The translations under genes and the position numbers were made by a program. DNA of 64,000 nucleotides from Acidimicrobiales bacterium (GTDB lineage Bacteria; Actinomycetota; Acidimicrobiia; Acidimicrobiales; Iamiaceae), in contig JAUJNP010000002.1 of assembly GCA_030448105.1 (NCBI GenBank), positions 129,248-193,247 of the forward strand. The letters are read 5' to 3'. The first letter of the stretch is position 1. Each line of letters begins with the position of its first letter. Of this stretch, positions 26,644 through 34,451 are shown in pieces. The notes beneath the pieces were generated by a model that searched no databases, was not told the origin of the DNA, and saw only the letters and a list, made by a program, of their open reading frames with translations.

Positions 26644-27684
26644 GTGGAGCTCGACCACCTCGACGCGCTGGTCGGCGCGGCCGGGGACGACACGAGGCTC
26701 CGGAGCTCGATCCTCGGGCGCGGCGAGCCCCTCGTGCTCCGCCTGTCCGGCCCCCATGACCCGGAGCTGGTGGGCCCAGCCGCGGCGGCCATGCGGCGCA
26801 TGGCCACCGTGGTGGCGGTGGTCGGCGACCCTGCGGAGGTGCCCGGCGAGGTGGCCGACGCCGCCGACGTCTGCCTGTGCACCCGGCCCGACCCGCCTCG
26901 CCCCTGGGTGGACGACACCCTGGAGCCCATCGCCGCCGCCGTCGCCGAACAGCCCGGCGCCGCCCTCGCGCTGGCTGCGCTGCTCCGGACGACGGGGCGC
27001 CAACCGGTCTGGGAGGCGGTCGTCGCCGAGGCCGCCACCTACGGGATGCTCCTCGGCAGCGATGCCCACCAGCGCTGGCTGACCGAGCGAGGACCGGCCC
27101 GCCGGCAGGGCCCGGATGGCCCCGCGGTGGCCGTCGATCGCGTCGGTGACGTCCTGCGCATAGAACTGGCCCGCCCCGGCGTCCACAACGCCGTCAACGC
27201 CGAGCTGCGTGATCAGCTGGTCGGGGCGCTGGAGCTGGCCGGCGCCGACCCGTCGATCACGGCGGTGGAGCTCCGCGGGCAGGGGGCCTCGTTCTCGGCC
27301 GGCGGCGACCTCACCGAGTTCGGCTGCGTGCCCGACGGCGCCACCTCCTTCGCCGTGCGCCTCACCCGCCACCCCGGCCTCGCCCTCGCCGCCGTCGCGG
27401 CGCGGGCCACGGTGTTCCTCCACGGCGCCTGCATCGGCGCCGGGATCGAGGTCCCGGCCTTCTGCCGCACGGTCGTGGCCGACCCGGGCGCCCAGCTCCG
27501 CCTGCCCGAGCTGGGCATGGGGCTGGTCCCCGGGGCCGGGGGCACGGTGTCGATCCCCCGGCGCATCGGCCGCCATCGCACCGCCTGGCTGGCCCTCACC
27601 GGCGCCGAGCTCGACGCCACCACCGCCCACGGGTGGGGCCTGGTCGACGACGTCGTCCCGCGGCACGACTGGCCCAGCCGCTAG
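26644..27684 (+). CDS. Enoyl-CoA hydratase/isomerase (crotonase) with crotonase-tail-like N-terminal extension
   Basis: 346 residues. The crotonase domain starts near residue 158 (VAVDRVGDVLRIELARPGVHNA) and contains the oxyanion-hole strands GQGASFSAGGDLTEF and HGACIGAGIEVPAFC, then LPELGMGLVPGAGG with a plausible general base. It ends soon after the LVDDVVPRHDW strand, without the usual C-terminal helices. Those helices seem to be at the front: residues around 100-150 (EAVVAEAATYGMLLGSDAHQ, then RWL) read like a crotonase C-terminus. The GTG at 26644 is fixed by the seven-base gap to TAGGGT. Its stop TAG sits in a CTAG shared with the convergent thiolase stop. Confidence 0.86.
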   Translation: MELDHLDALVGAAGDDTRLRSSILGRGEPLVLRLSGPHDPELVGPAAAAMRRMATVVAVVGDPAEVPGEVADAADVCLCTRPDPPRPWVDDTLEPIAAAVAEQPGAALALAALLRTTGRQPVWEAVVAEAATYGMLLGSDAHQRWLTERGPARRQGPDGPAVAVDRVGDVLRIELARPGVHNAVNAELRDQLVGALELAGADPSITAVELRGQGASFSAGGDLTEFGCVPDGATSFAVRLTRHPGLALAAVAARATVFLHGACIGAGIEVPAFCRTVVADPGAQLRLPELGMGLVPGAGGTVSIPRRIGRHRTAWLALTGAELDATTAHGWGLVDDVVPRHDWPSR

Positions 27685-28883
27685 GCAGCCTTCTCGAGGA
27701 TGTGGACGCCGCAGGCGGAGCCCAGGCCGATCACGTGGGCCAGGCCGACCTTGGCCCCTTCGATCTGACGGTCGCCCGCTTCGCCCCGCAGGTGGTGACA
27801 GATCTCCCAGATGTTGGCGATGCCGGTGGCGGCGATGGGATGGCCCTTCGACTCGAGGCCGCCCGACACGTTCACCGGGGTGGAGCCGTCGCGCCACGTC
27901 GCGCCCGATTCGAAGAAGTCCACCGCGCCGCCCTCGGGGCAGAGCATGAGGTTGTCGTAGTGCACCAGCTCGGCGGTGGCGAAGCAGTCGTGCAGCTCCA
28001 CCAGGTCGAGGTCCTCGGGGCCCACGCCGGCCTGCTCGTAGGCCTGCCGGGCGGCGTTGCGGGTGAGGGTGTTGACGTCGGGCAGGACCTGGCAGGACTC
28101 CTGCCACGGGTCGGTGGTGAGTACTGATGCGGAGACCTTCACCGCCCGGCGGCGTTGCTCGCCCGAAAGCGTGGCCAGCCTCTCGCCGCTGACCACCACG
28201 GCGGCGGCGGCGCCGTCGCAGTTGGCCGAGCACATGGGACGGGTGTTGGGGTAGGCGATCATGAGGTCGCCCATGATCTCGTCCACCGACATCTTCTTGG
28301 TGTAGGCGGCCAGCGGGTTGAGGGTGGAGTGGGCGTGGTTCTTCTCGCTGATGCGGGCGAACAGGTCGAACGTCGCGCCCCCGTAGCGGTGCCCGTACTC
28401 CATGCCGATCTGGGCGAAGACGCCCGGCATGGTGTCGGTGCCGACCCGACCGTCGAGGGGAGCCACCGCGCCGAACCGGCCCCGCGGCGACCACGTGTCG
28501 GCATCGTCCTTCTTGGAGCCGCCGGCCAGGAGGCCGGCCCCGGCCAGCTTCTCCACGCCTACGGCGAGGCCCATGTCGCACTCGCCGGCCTTGACCGCCA
28601 TGATCGCGGTACGCAGCGCGGTGGCCCCCGTGGCGCAGGCGTTGGCGACGTTGTACACGGGGATCCCGGTCTGGCCGATCTGCTTCTGGAGCTGCTGGCC
28701 GATGCCGGCGGCGGCGCTCATGAGGTTGCCGGCCGCCAGCACCCCCATGTCGCCCATGTTCACGTCGGCGTCGGCCAGCGCCCCCATGGCCGCCTCGGCG
28801 GCGAGATCGACCGTGTCCTTCTCCGGGTGCTTGCCGAACTTGGTCATGGTGATCCCGAGGATCCAGATGTCGTCCGAGGCCAT
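27681..28883 (-). CDS. Thiolase-fold acetyl-CoA acetyltransferase (SCP-x/lipid-transfer type)
   Basis: 400 residues. The nucleophilic cysteine lies in NVANACATGATALR; the second half has LVELHDCFATAEL, GGLESKGHPIAATG and a C-terminal GSACGVHILEKAA. These match the SCP-x thiolase branch used for thiolytic cleavage of branched or steroid-derived 3-ketoacyl-CoA. The ATG at 28883 has AGGAG seven bases upstream. The DUF35 gene lies 32 bases upstream on the same strand; thiolases of this branch usually form complexes with such OB-fold/zinc-ribbon partners. The substrate is not evident. Confidence 0.93.
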   Translation of the reverse strand: MASDDIWILGITMTKFGKHPEKDTVDLAAEAAMGALADADVNMGDMGVLAAGNLMSAAAGIGQQLQKQIGQTGIPVYNVANACATGATALRTAIMAVKAGECDMGLAVGVEKLAGAGLLAGGSKKDDADTWSPRGRFGAVAPLDGRVGTDTMPGVFAQIGMEYGHRYGGATFDLFARISEKNHAHSTLNPLAAYTKKMSVDEIMGDLMIAYPNTRPMCSANCDGAAAAVVVSGERLATLSGEQRRRAVKVSASVLTTDPWQESCQVLPDVNTLTRNAARQAYEQAGVGPEDLDLVELHDCFATAELVHYDNLMLCPEGGAVDFFESGATWRDGSTPVNVSGGLESKGHPIAATGIANIWEICHHLRGEAGDRQIEGAKVGLAHVIGLGSACGVHILEKAA

Positions 28884-28915
28884 GGTTCGCTCCTGTCGAG
28901 CTGTCGGTCTGTCGG

Positions 28916-29323
28916 TCAGGCCGCGGGCTCGAAGCCGTAGCCGATCGCTTCGGTGCCCGCCGAGTCTGTCCCGATGGGGAACGTGGCCAGCTTCACCTTC
29001 ATGCCGAGGGTGACGTGGTCGGGGTCGGGCTCGGTGTTGACGAGGTTGCCCCGCACGCTCGTGCCGTCGCAGTCGACGAGGGCCGCCACGAAGGGCACGG
29101 GGACGCCGGGTGCGGCGAAGGAGACGATGGTGAACGAGCGCAGCTCGCCGGTGGTGGCCACGTCGACGTCGCGGAACTCGGCGGCGAAGCACGCCGCGCA
29201 GGCGTTGCGCCGGTCGAAGAACCGGGCGCCGCACGCGGTGCACTCGTGGGCCACCAGGTGGGGTTCGGGCTCCAGCGCGAGGTACTCCACCAGCGGGATC
29301 TGCGGCGGGATCGGCGACGCCAT
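28916..29323 (-). CDS. DUF35 zinc-ribbon/OB-fold protein, partner of the downstream thiolase
   Basis: 135 residues. A rubredoxin-like zinc ribbon is formed by ECTACGARFFDRRNACAACF (two CxxC pairs), followed by an OB fold (GELRSFTIVSFAAPGVPVPF; LGMKVKLATFP). In steroid degradation ChsH2-type DUF35 domains dock onto thiolase-fold enzymes and handle acyl-CoA. I take the ATG at 29323 as start. A longer reading to 29383 would overlap the divergent crotonase start and has no ribosome site; the chosen start also has only a weak one. Confidence 0.9.
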   Translation of the reverse strand: MASPIPPQIPLVEYLALEPEPHLVAHECTACGARFFDRRNACAACFAAEFRDVDVATTGELRSFTIVSFAAPGVPVPFVAALVDCDGTSVRGNLVNTEPDPDHVTLGMKVKLATFPIGTDSAGTEAIGYGFEPAA

Positions 29324-29330
29324 GATCTCG

Positions 29331-29336
29331 TAGTCT
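29331..29336 (+). promoter_or_regulatory. Putative -10 box TAGTCT for the crotonase gene
   Basis: TANNNT hexamer in the 58-base divergent gap. It would give a leader of about 39 bases containing the GGGAG ribosome site. Confidence 0.35.
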
Positions 29337-29381
29337 GACACTCGCGTCACGTTCGTGGCGGGGGCGACGTCAGGGAGATCC

Positions 29382-30284
29382 ATGGCCGACTACCAGTTCC
29401 TGCAGTACGAGACCCACGACGACGGTGCCATCGTGCGGATCCTCCTCAACCGGCCCGAGGCCCGCAACGCCCAGAACCGGGGCCTCCTGGTGGAGCTGGA
29501 CGAGGCGTTCCTGCGGGCCGAGGCCGACGACACCTGCCGGGTCGTGATCCTCGGCGGCACGGGCCCTCTCTTCTCCTCCGGCCACGACATGGGCTCCAAG
29601 CAGGCCATCGCCGAGTACGGCACCCACCCCACCACCAAGATCAACGGCGCCACCCGCACGGGCGCCGAGGCCCGGATGCTCCAGGAGTGGCACTACTACT
29701 TCGAGAACACCCGCCGCTGGCGCAACCTCCGCAAGATCACCATCGCCCAGGTGCAAGGCACGGTCTACGCCGCCGGGCTCATGCTCATGTGGGCCTGCGA
29801 CCTGATCGTCGGCGCCGACGACGTGCTGTTCGCCGACGTGGTCGGCACCCGCCTGGGCATGTGCGGTCTGGAGTACTTCGCCCACCCGTGGGAGCTCGGC
29901 CCACGCAAGACCAAGGAGCTCATGCTCACCGGCGACAGCATCGACGTCCACGAGGCCCACCGGCTCGGCATGGTGTCGAAGGTGTTCCCCCGGGCCGATC
30001 TCGAGGCCTCCACGCTGGACTTCGCCCGGCGCATCGCCCGGCTGCCGACCATGACCGCGCTGCTGATCAAGGAGTCGGTCAACGAGACCCAGGACAACCA
30101 GGGGTTCTACAACAGCCTCAACGCCTGCTTCACCCTCCACCAGCTCAACCACTCCCACTGGGCCGAGGTGCACGACGACCGCTGGCCGGCGGCCCGGCCC
30201 GAGGACGGCGTGCCCTCCTGGCGCGATGCGCCGCCCATCGTGCCGGCGGAGAAGACCACGGTGCGGGCCGCCGACCCCGCCTGA
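29382..30284 (+). CDS. Enoyl-CoA hydratase/isomerase family protein
   Basis: 300 residues, a complete crotonase fold: LLNRPEARNAQNRGL, oxyanion strands GPLFSSGHDMGSKQA and QVQGTVYAAGLMLMWACDL, then VVGTRLGMCGLEYFAHPWEL and the C-terminal ALLIKESVNETQD with a 50-residue tail. The insertion HYYFENTRRWRNLRK is longer than in classical hydratases. The usual catalytic glutamates are not obvious (positions read GMCGLEYF), so isomerase, hydrolase or decarboxylase activity is possible. ATG at 29382 with GGGAG upstream. It precedes the P450 operon by 80 bases but probably has its own promoter. Confidence 0.92.
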   Translation: MADYQFLQYETHDDGAIVRILLNRPEARNAQNRGLLVELDEAFLRAEADDTCRVVILGGTGPLFSSGHDMGSKQAIAEYGTHPTTKINGATRTGAEARMLQEWHYYFENTRRWRNLRKITIAQVQGTVYAAGLMLMWACDLIVGADDVLFADVVGTRLGMCGLEYFAHPWELGPRKTKELMLTGDSIDVHEAHRLGMVSKVFPRADLEASTLDFARRIARLPTMTALLIKESVNETQDNQGFYNSLNACFTLHQLNHSHWAEVHDDRWPAARPEDGVPSWRDAPPIVPAEKTTVRAADPA

Positions 30285-30303
30285 TCCACGGTGACACAGG
30301 TGT

Positions 30304-30309
30304 TAGATT
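30304..30309 (+). promoter_or_regulatory. -10 box TAGATT upstream of the P450 operon
   Basis: TAGATT, a seven-base gap, then a GTG at 30317 that opens a 12-codon reading frame. The same TTAGATT heptamer serves the tandem TetR gene at 48795-48801. Confidence 0.55.
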
Positions 30310-30316
30310 CGGCCCC

Positions 30317-30355
30317 GTGTCTGGAGCCTCCAGCGCAGGTGCCGCGCAGCCGTAG
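30317..30355 (+). CDS. Putative leaderless 12-codon leader peptide upstream of the P450 gene
   Basis: GTG at 30317 opens MSGASSAGAAQP and a TAG stop at 30353-30355. The P450 ATG follows eight bases later, and its ribosome site (GGGGA) begins inside the stop codon. The start lies seven bases after TAGATT, the leaderless spacing seen elsewhere. Translation of the peptide would end on the P450 ribosome site, so the two could be coupled. The peptide has no attenuation-type run of one amino acid. The evidence is spacing only. Confidence 0.4.
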   Translation: MSGASSAGAAQP

Positions 30356-30363
30356 GGGACGCG

Positions 30364-31536
30364 ATGAGTGAACTGGCCATGGGGGGCGACGAGCTCGACG
30401 CCGAGTCCCTCGCCCACCCCCAGCCGATGTACAAGCTGCTGCGCGACGCGGCCCCCGTCGTGCAGATGGACACGCCGTTGGGCGCCATGACCGTCGTCGG
30501 CGGTGACACCGAGGCCCGCCACGTGTTGTCGCACCCGGAGATCTTCTCGTCGGAGATGGACGCGGTGAAGATCGGACAGGTTCGTCCCCTCATCCCTCTG
30601 CAGGTGGACCCCCCCGAGCACCGAAACTTCCGCAAGCTCCTCGATCCCATCTTCGCCCCCCGCCAGGTCGCCCTCCTCGAGGACAACACCCGGGCCCTGG
30701 TGTGCGGCCTGATCAGCGCGGTGGTCGAGCAGCGGCAGTGCAACTTCCATGCCGCCATCGCCGAGCCGCTGCCGAGCACGGTGTTCCTCCAGCTCCTCGG
30801 CCTGCCGGTGTACCGGGCCGCCGAGTTCATCGAGCTGAAGGACGGCATCATCCGCCCGCCAGTGCGGACCGTGGCCGAGCGGGAGGCGTACGTGGCCAAG
30901 ACCGGAGAGCGGATCTACGCCGTGCTCCAAGAGGTGATCGACGAGCGCAAGGCCGAAGCGCAGGACGACATCATCTCGATGTTCCTCCATGCCGAGGTGG
31001 ACGGGCACCGGCTCACCGAGGAGGACGTGCTCGACATCTGCTACCTCTTCTTCCTGGCCGGGCTGGACACCGTGACCGCCTCGCTCGACTGCATGATCGC
31101 CTACCTGGCCCAGCACCCCGAGCACCGCCAGCAGCTGGCGGACGATCCCTCCCTCATCCCTCATGCCATCGAGGAGATGCTGCGCTGGGAGTCCCCGGTG
31201 CAGGGTGTGGTCCGCATCACCACCCAGGACACCGAGCTGGGCGGCTGTCCCATCGGCAAGCACGAGCTCGTCTCCATCATCATCGGCTCGGCCAACACCG
31301 ACGAGGGCACGTGGGAGGAGTCCGACGTGGTCAACTTCGACCGGGCCGCGAACCGCCACATCGCGTTCGGTGGCGGGGCCCACCGGTGCCTGGGCTCGCA
31401 CCTGGCCCGCATGGAGCTCCGGGTGGCGCTGGAGGAGTGGCACAAGGCGGTGCCCGACTACTCCCTGGCCCCGGGCATCGAGCTCCTCTACTCGCAGAAC
31501 CTGCGCCAGGTCGAGAACCTCGAGTTGGTCTGGTGA
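30364..31536 (+). CDS. Cytochrome P450
   Basis: 390 residues, soluble bacterial class. The I-helix is FFLAGLDTVTASLDC, the K-helix ExxR is EMLRWESPV, and the heme loop FGGGAHRCLGSHLARMEL carries the cysteine ligand. The family hydroxylates alkanes, terpenes or steroids with electrons from ferredoxin; no ferredoxin gene is next to it. The usual acid/alcohol pair in the I-helix reads LDT, so oxygen activation should be normal. ATG at 30364 follows GGGGACGCG. First structural gene of an operon with an aldehyde dehydrogenase (stop/start overlap GTGA) and a CoA transferase, which suggests oxidation of a methyl group to acid and CoA activation. Confidence 0.95.
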   Translation: MSELAMGGDELDAESLAHPQPMYKLLRDAAPVVQMDTPLGAMTVVGGDTEARHVLSHPEIFSSEMDAVKIGQVRPLIPLQVDPPEHRNFRKLLDPIFAPRQVALLEDNTRALVCGLISAVVEQRQCNFHAAIAEPLPSTVFLQLLGLPVYRAAEFIELKDGIIRPPVRTVAEREAYVAKTGERIYAVLQEVIDERKAEAQDDIISMFLHAEVDGHRLTEEDVLDICYLFFLAGLDTVTASLDCMIAYLAQHPEHRQQLADDPSLIPHAIEEMLRWESPVQGVVRITTQDTELGGCPIGKHELVSIIIGSANTDEGTWEESDVVNFDRAANRHIAFGGGAHRCLGSHLARMELRVALEEWHKAVPDYSLAPGIELLYSQNLRQVENLELVW

Positions 31537-33014
31537 CCGGAGGCTCGCCCACCGGCGAAGCCCGGATGCTCATCGACGGCAAGCTGGTCGAGGGTGAGAC
31601 GGGCGCCACCTTCGACAACATCAACCCCGCCACCGAGGCGGTCCTGGGGCCAGTAGCCGACGGCACCGCCGCCGACATGGCAGCCGCCGTCGCCGCCGCC
31701 CGAGTGGCGTTCGACAGCACCACGTGGGCGTCGGATCCGGCCTTCCGCAAGGCCTGCCTGCTGCGGCTCCAGGCCGCCATCGAGGCCGAGCAGGAGGAGC
31801 TCCGGGCCGAGCTGGTGGCCGAGGTCGGCTGCCCGGTGCTCATCACCTACGGCCCTCAGCTCGACGCCCCACTGCGGGAGGCGCTGCTGTGGCCGGCGGA
31901 GATGATCGACCGGTTCGAGTGGAGCCGGGACCTGCCCCCCAAGGACCCGTTCGGGCTGGGGGCGGAGACCGCCCGCCAGGTGTGGAAGGAGCCGGTCGGC
32001 GTGGTCGGGGTGATCGTGCCGTGGAACTTCCCGATCGAGATCATCCTCAACAAGCTCGGGCCGATCCTCGCCATGGGCAACACCTGCGTGCTGAAGCCGG
32101 CGCCGGACACGCCCTGGAACGCAACGCGCTTGGGACGACTGATCGCCGAGCACACCGACATCCCGCCCGGGGTGGTCAACGTCGTGGTCTCCTCCGACCA
32201 CGCCGTCGGCGAGGTCCTCACCACCTCACCCCAGGTGGACATGGTGGCCTTCACCGGCTCCACCGCCACCGGCCGGCGGGTGATGGCGGCGGCGTCGGCC
32301 ACGTTGAAGCCCGTCTTCCTCGAGCTGGGCGGCAAGTCGGTGAACCTCGTGCTCGACGACGCCGACCTCGCCGCCACCATCCCCGGCGCCGCCAACATCT
32401 GCTTCCACGCCGGCCAGGGCTGCGCCATGCCCACCCGACTCCTTGTCCCCTCCTCCCGCTACGAGGAGGCCGTCGAGCTGGCCGCCGCCGGCTTCGACGC
32501 GGTCGCCTACGGCGACCCCACCGACCCCTCGAACCTCATGGGCCCGGTGGTGTCGAAGAGGCAGCAGGAACGGGTGCTGGGCTACATCGAGCAGGGGCGC
32601 CAGGAGGGGGCGCGGCTCGTCACCGGCGGCGGCGTGCCGGCCCACCTGCCCACCGGGTTCTACGTGGAGCCCACCCTCTTCGCCGACGTCGACCCGGCGA
32701 TGACCATCGCCCAGGAGGAGATCTTCGGGCCGGTGCTTTGCGTGATCGGGTACGAGGACGACGACGACGCGGTGCGCATCGCCAACGACAGCCCCTACGG
32801 CCTGTCGGGCACGATCACCTCCGGCGACCTCGAACGGGCCAAGGGCGTCGCCCGCCGCATCCGCACCGGCACGCTCGGCCTCAACGGCGGCATCTGGTAC
32901 GGCGCCGACGCCCCCTTCGGCGGGTACAAGCAATCGGGCATCGGCCGCCAGTGCGGCATCGAGGGCCTCGAGATCTTCACCGAGACCAAGACGGTCGGCT
33001 GGCCCCACCGCTGA
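31533..33014 (+). CDS. Aldehyde dehydrogenase
   Basis: 493 residues from the GTG at 31533, which overlaps the P450 stop; an ATG at 31566 (MLIDGKLVEGETG) is an equally good start giving 482 residues. NAD(P)-dependent oxidation of an aldehyde to an acid. Motifs: VIVPWNFPIEI cofactor entry, FTGSTATGRRV, general base in FLELGGKS, and nucleophile Cys in AGQGCAMPTR. The C-terminal GGYKQSGIGRQCG is conserved. It sits between a P450 and a CoA transferase, so it probably acts on an aldehyde arising from the P450 step. Confidence 0.94.
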   Translation: MTGGSPTGEARMLIDGKLVEGETGATFDNINPATEAVLGPVADGTAADMAAAVAAARVAFDSTTWASDPAFRKACLLRLQAAIEAEQEELRAELVAEVGCPVLITYGPQLDAPLREALLWPAEMIDRFEWSRDLPPKDPFGLGAETARQVWKEPVGVVGVIVPWNFPIEIILNKLGPILAMGNTCVLKPAPDTPWNATRLGRLIAEHTDIPPGVVNVVVSSDHAVGEVLTTSPQVDMVAFTGSTATGRRVMAAASATLKPVFLELGGKSVNLVLDDADLAATIPGAANICFHAGQGCAMPTRLLVPSSRYEEAVELAAAGFDAVAYGDPTDPSNLMGPVVSKRQQERVLGYIEQGRQEGARLVTGGGVPAHLPTGFYVEPTLFADVDPAMTIAQEEIFGPVLCVIGYEDDDDAVRIANDSPYGLSGTITSGDLERAKGVARRIRTGTLGLNGGIWYGADAPFGGYKQSGIGRQCGIEGLEIFTETKTVGWPHR

Positions 33015-33031
33015 TCGCACGAGGAGGACCA

Positions 33032-34249
33032 GTGCCCGGACCGCTCGACGGCATCCGCATCCTGGAGGTCGCCAGTTGGATGTTCATCCCCTCCGCCGGC
33101 TCCGTGCTGGTCGACTGGGGGGCGGACGTCATCAAGGTGGAACACCCCGTCACCGGCGACCCGCAGCGGGGGCTCATCACCTCCGGGCTCCTGCCGGGAG
33201 GCGCCGGCGGGGTGAACTTCATGATCGAGCAGCCCAACCGGGGCAAGCGATCGGTGGCCATCGACCTTTCCCGCCCCGACGGCCGTGAGGCGCTGTTGAA
33301 GCTGGTGGAGACAGCCGACGTGTTCCTCACCAACTACCTGCCGCACGTGCGCCGCAAGCTCGGCATCGACGTCGAAGACCTGCGGGACCGCAACCCCGCC
33401 ATCATCGTCGCCCGTGGCTCGGGCCAGGGACCCAAAGGGCCCGACGCGGCCAAGGGCGGTTACGACGGCGCCTCGTTCTGGGCCAGGGGCGGGGTGGCGG
33501 CCACCATGCCCGAGCGCGACGGCTGGCCCCCGGGCCAGCCCACGCCGGCGTTCGGTGACGTGATGGGCGGCATGGCCACCGCCGGTGCCATCGCCGCCGC
33601 CCTGCTCAAGCGCGAGCGCACCGGCGAGGCCAGCGTGGTCGACGTCTCCCTTCTCGCCACCGCCATGTGGCAGATCTCGCCGATGGTCATCGCGTCGAAG
33701 CTCTTCGGCTTCTCCCGCCTGCCCTCTGGCGACCGCTCCAAGTCGTCCAACCCCGGCGTGGGCGTCTACCGCACGGGCGACGGGCGCTTCATCAGCCTCA
33801 TCCTCCTGCAGTCGGACAAGCACTGGGCCGACCTCGTCGCCCGCCTCGGCCGTCCCGACATGGCCACCGACGAGCGCTTCCGCGACTCCACCGCGAGGGC
33901 CGAGCACAGCGGCGAGTGCATCGCCCAGCTCGACGAGGCGTTCGGCGCCCAGCCGCTGGCCCACTGGAAGGAGGTGCTGGCCGACTTCGAGGGCGTGTGG
34001 AGCCCGTTCCAGACCCTCGACGAGCTCTACGACGACCCCCAGGTGGTGGCCAACGGCTACCTGCCCGCCATGACCGCCGGCAACGGGGACGAGCTGCAGC
34101 TCGTGGCCAGTCCCGCCCAGTTCGACGAGGTGGCGGTGGAGGTGGAGCGGGCCCCCGAGCACGGCGAGCACACCGAGCTCGTCCTGCTCGAGACCGGGAT
34201 GGACTGGGACGAACTGGCCGCCCTAAAAGAGTCCGGCGCCATCCTGTAG
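33032..34249 (+). CDS. CaiB/BaiF family (III) CoA transferase
   Basis: 405 residues with normal domain order, unlike the CaiB-like protein at 25414-26619. It begins PLDGIRILEVASWMFIPSAG, followed by VLVDWGADVIKVEHP, NRGKRSVAIDLSRPDGREAL and the GGYDGASFWARGG region that carries the catalytic aspartate. The C-terminal half has DGRFISLILLQSDKHW. The enzyme moves CoA between acids. The GTG at 33032 follows GAGGAGGA, a strong ribosome site, 17 bases after the aldehyde dehydrogenase stop. Last gene of the operon; a structured repeat follows. Confidence 0.94.
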   Translation: MPGPLDGIRILEVASWMFIPSAGSVLVDWGADVIKVEHPVTGDPQRGLITSGLLPGGAGGVNFMIEQPNRGKRSVAIDLSRPDGREALLKLVETADVFLTNYLPHVRRKLGIDVEDLRDRNPAIIVARGSGQGPKGPDAAKGGYDGASFWARGGVAATMPERDGWPPGQPTPAFGDVMGGMATAGAIAAALLKRERTGEASVVDVSLLATAMWQISPMVIASKLFGFSRLPSGDRSKSSNPGVGVYRTGDGRFISLILLQSDKHWADLVARLGRPDMATDERFRDSTARAEHSGECIAQLDEAFGAQPLAHWKEVLADFEGVWSPFQTLDELYDDPQVVANGYLPAMTAGNGDELQLVASPAQFDEVAVEVERAPEHGEHTELVLLETGMDWDELAALKESGAIL

Positions 34250-34254
34250 GGGCC

Positions 34255-34451
34255 GGATCCGCGAAGCGGGCCCCGCCGGTCCCGACGCTGCGCAGTCCGC
34301 CAGGCGGAGCAGCCCCACCGGTGGAACCCGGATCCGCGAAGCGGGGCCGGCCGGAGGCCGGCCAAGGGAGGACAGCTGCGCAGTCCGCCAGGCGGAGCAG
34401 CGCTACCGGTGGAACCCGGATCCGCGAAGCGGGGCCGGCCGGAGGCCGGCC
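34255..34451. repeat. Intergenic repeat array of nested small hairpins
   Basis: GGATCCGCGAAGCGGG occurs at 34255, 34330 and 34418. CTGCGCAGTCCGCCAGGCGGAGCAGC-type segments start at 34288 and 34376, each followed by a (C/T)ACCGGTGGAACCC box. Every module folds: CCGC-GAA-GCGG, TCCGCC-A-GGCGGA, and CCACCGGTGG. The last two units end in GGCCGGCCGGAGGCCGGCC. It fills the gap between convergent genes. Role unknown; transcription termination is one option. Confidence 0.85.

Noticed and set aside
26620..28581. Very long open frames antisense to real genes, such as the extension of the CaiB-like frame to 28581 and a frame from 50031 down to 47056
   Set aside because: High GC content keeps antisense frames open; their translations are low-complexity Arg/Gly/His/Val and lie over genes with clear family motifs.
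34255..34451. Coding region through the repeat array
   Set aside because: The open frames across it only translate the repeat and have no start, ribosome site or homology.
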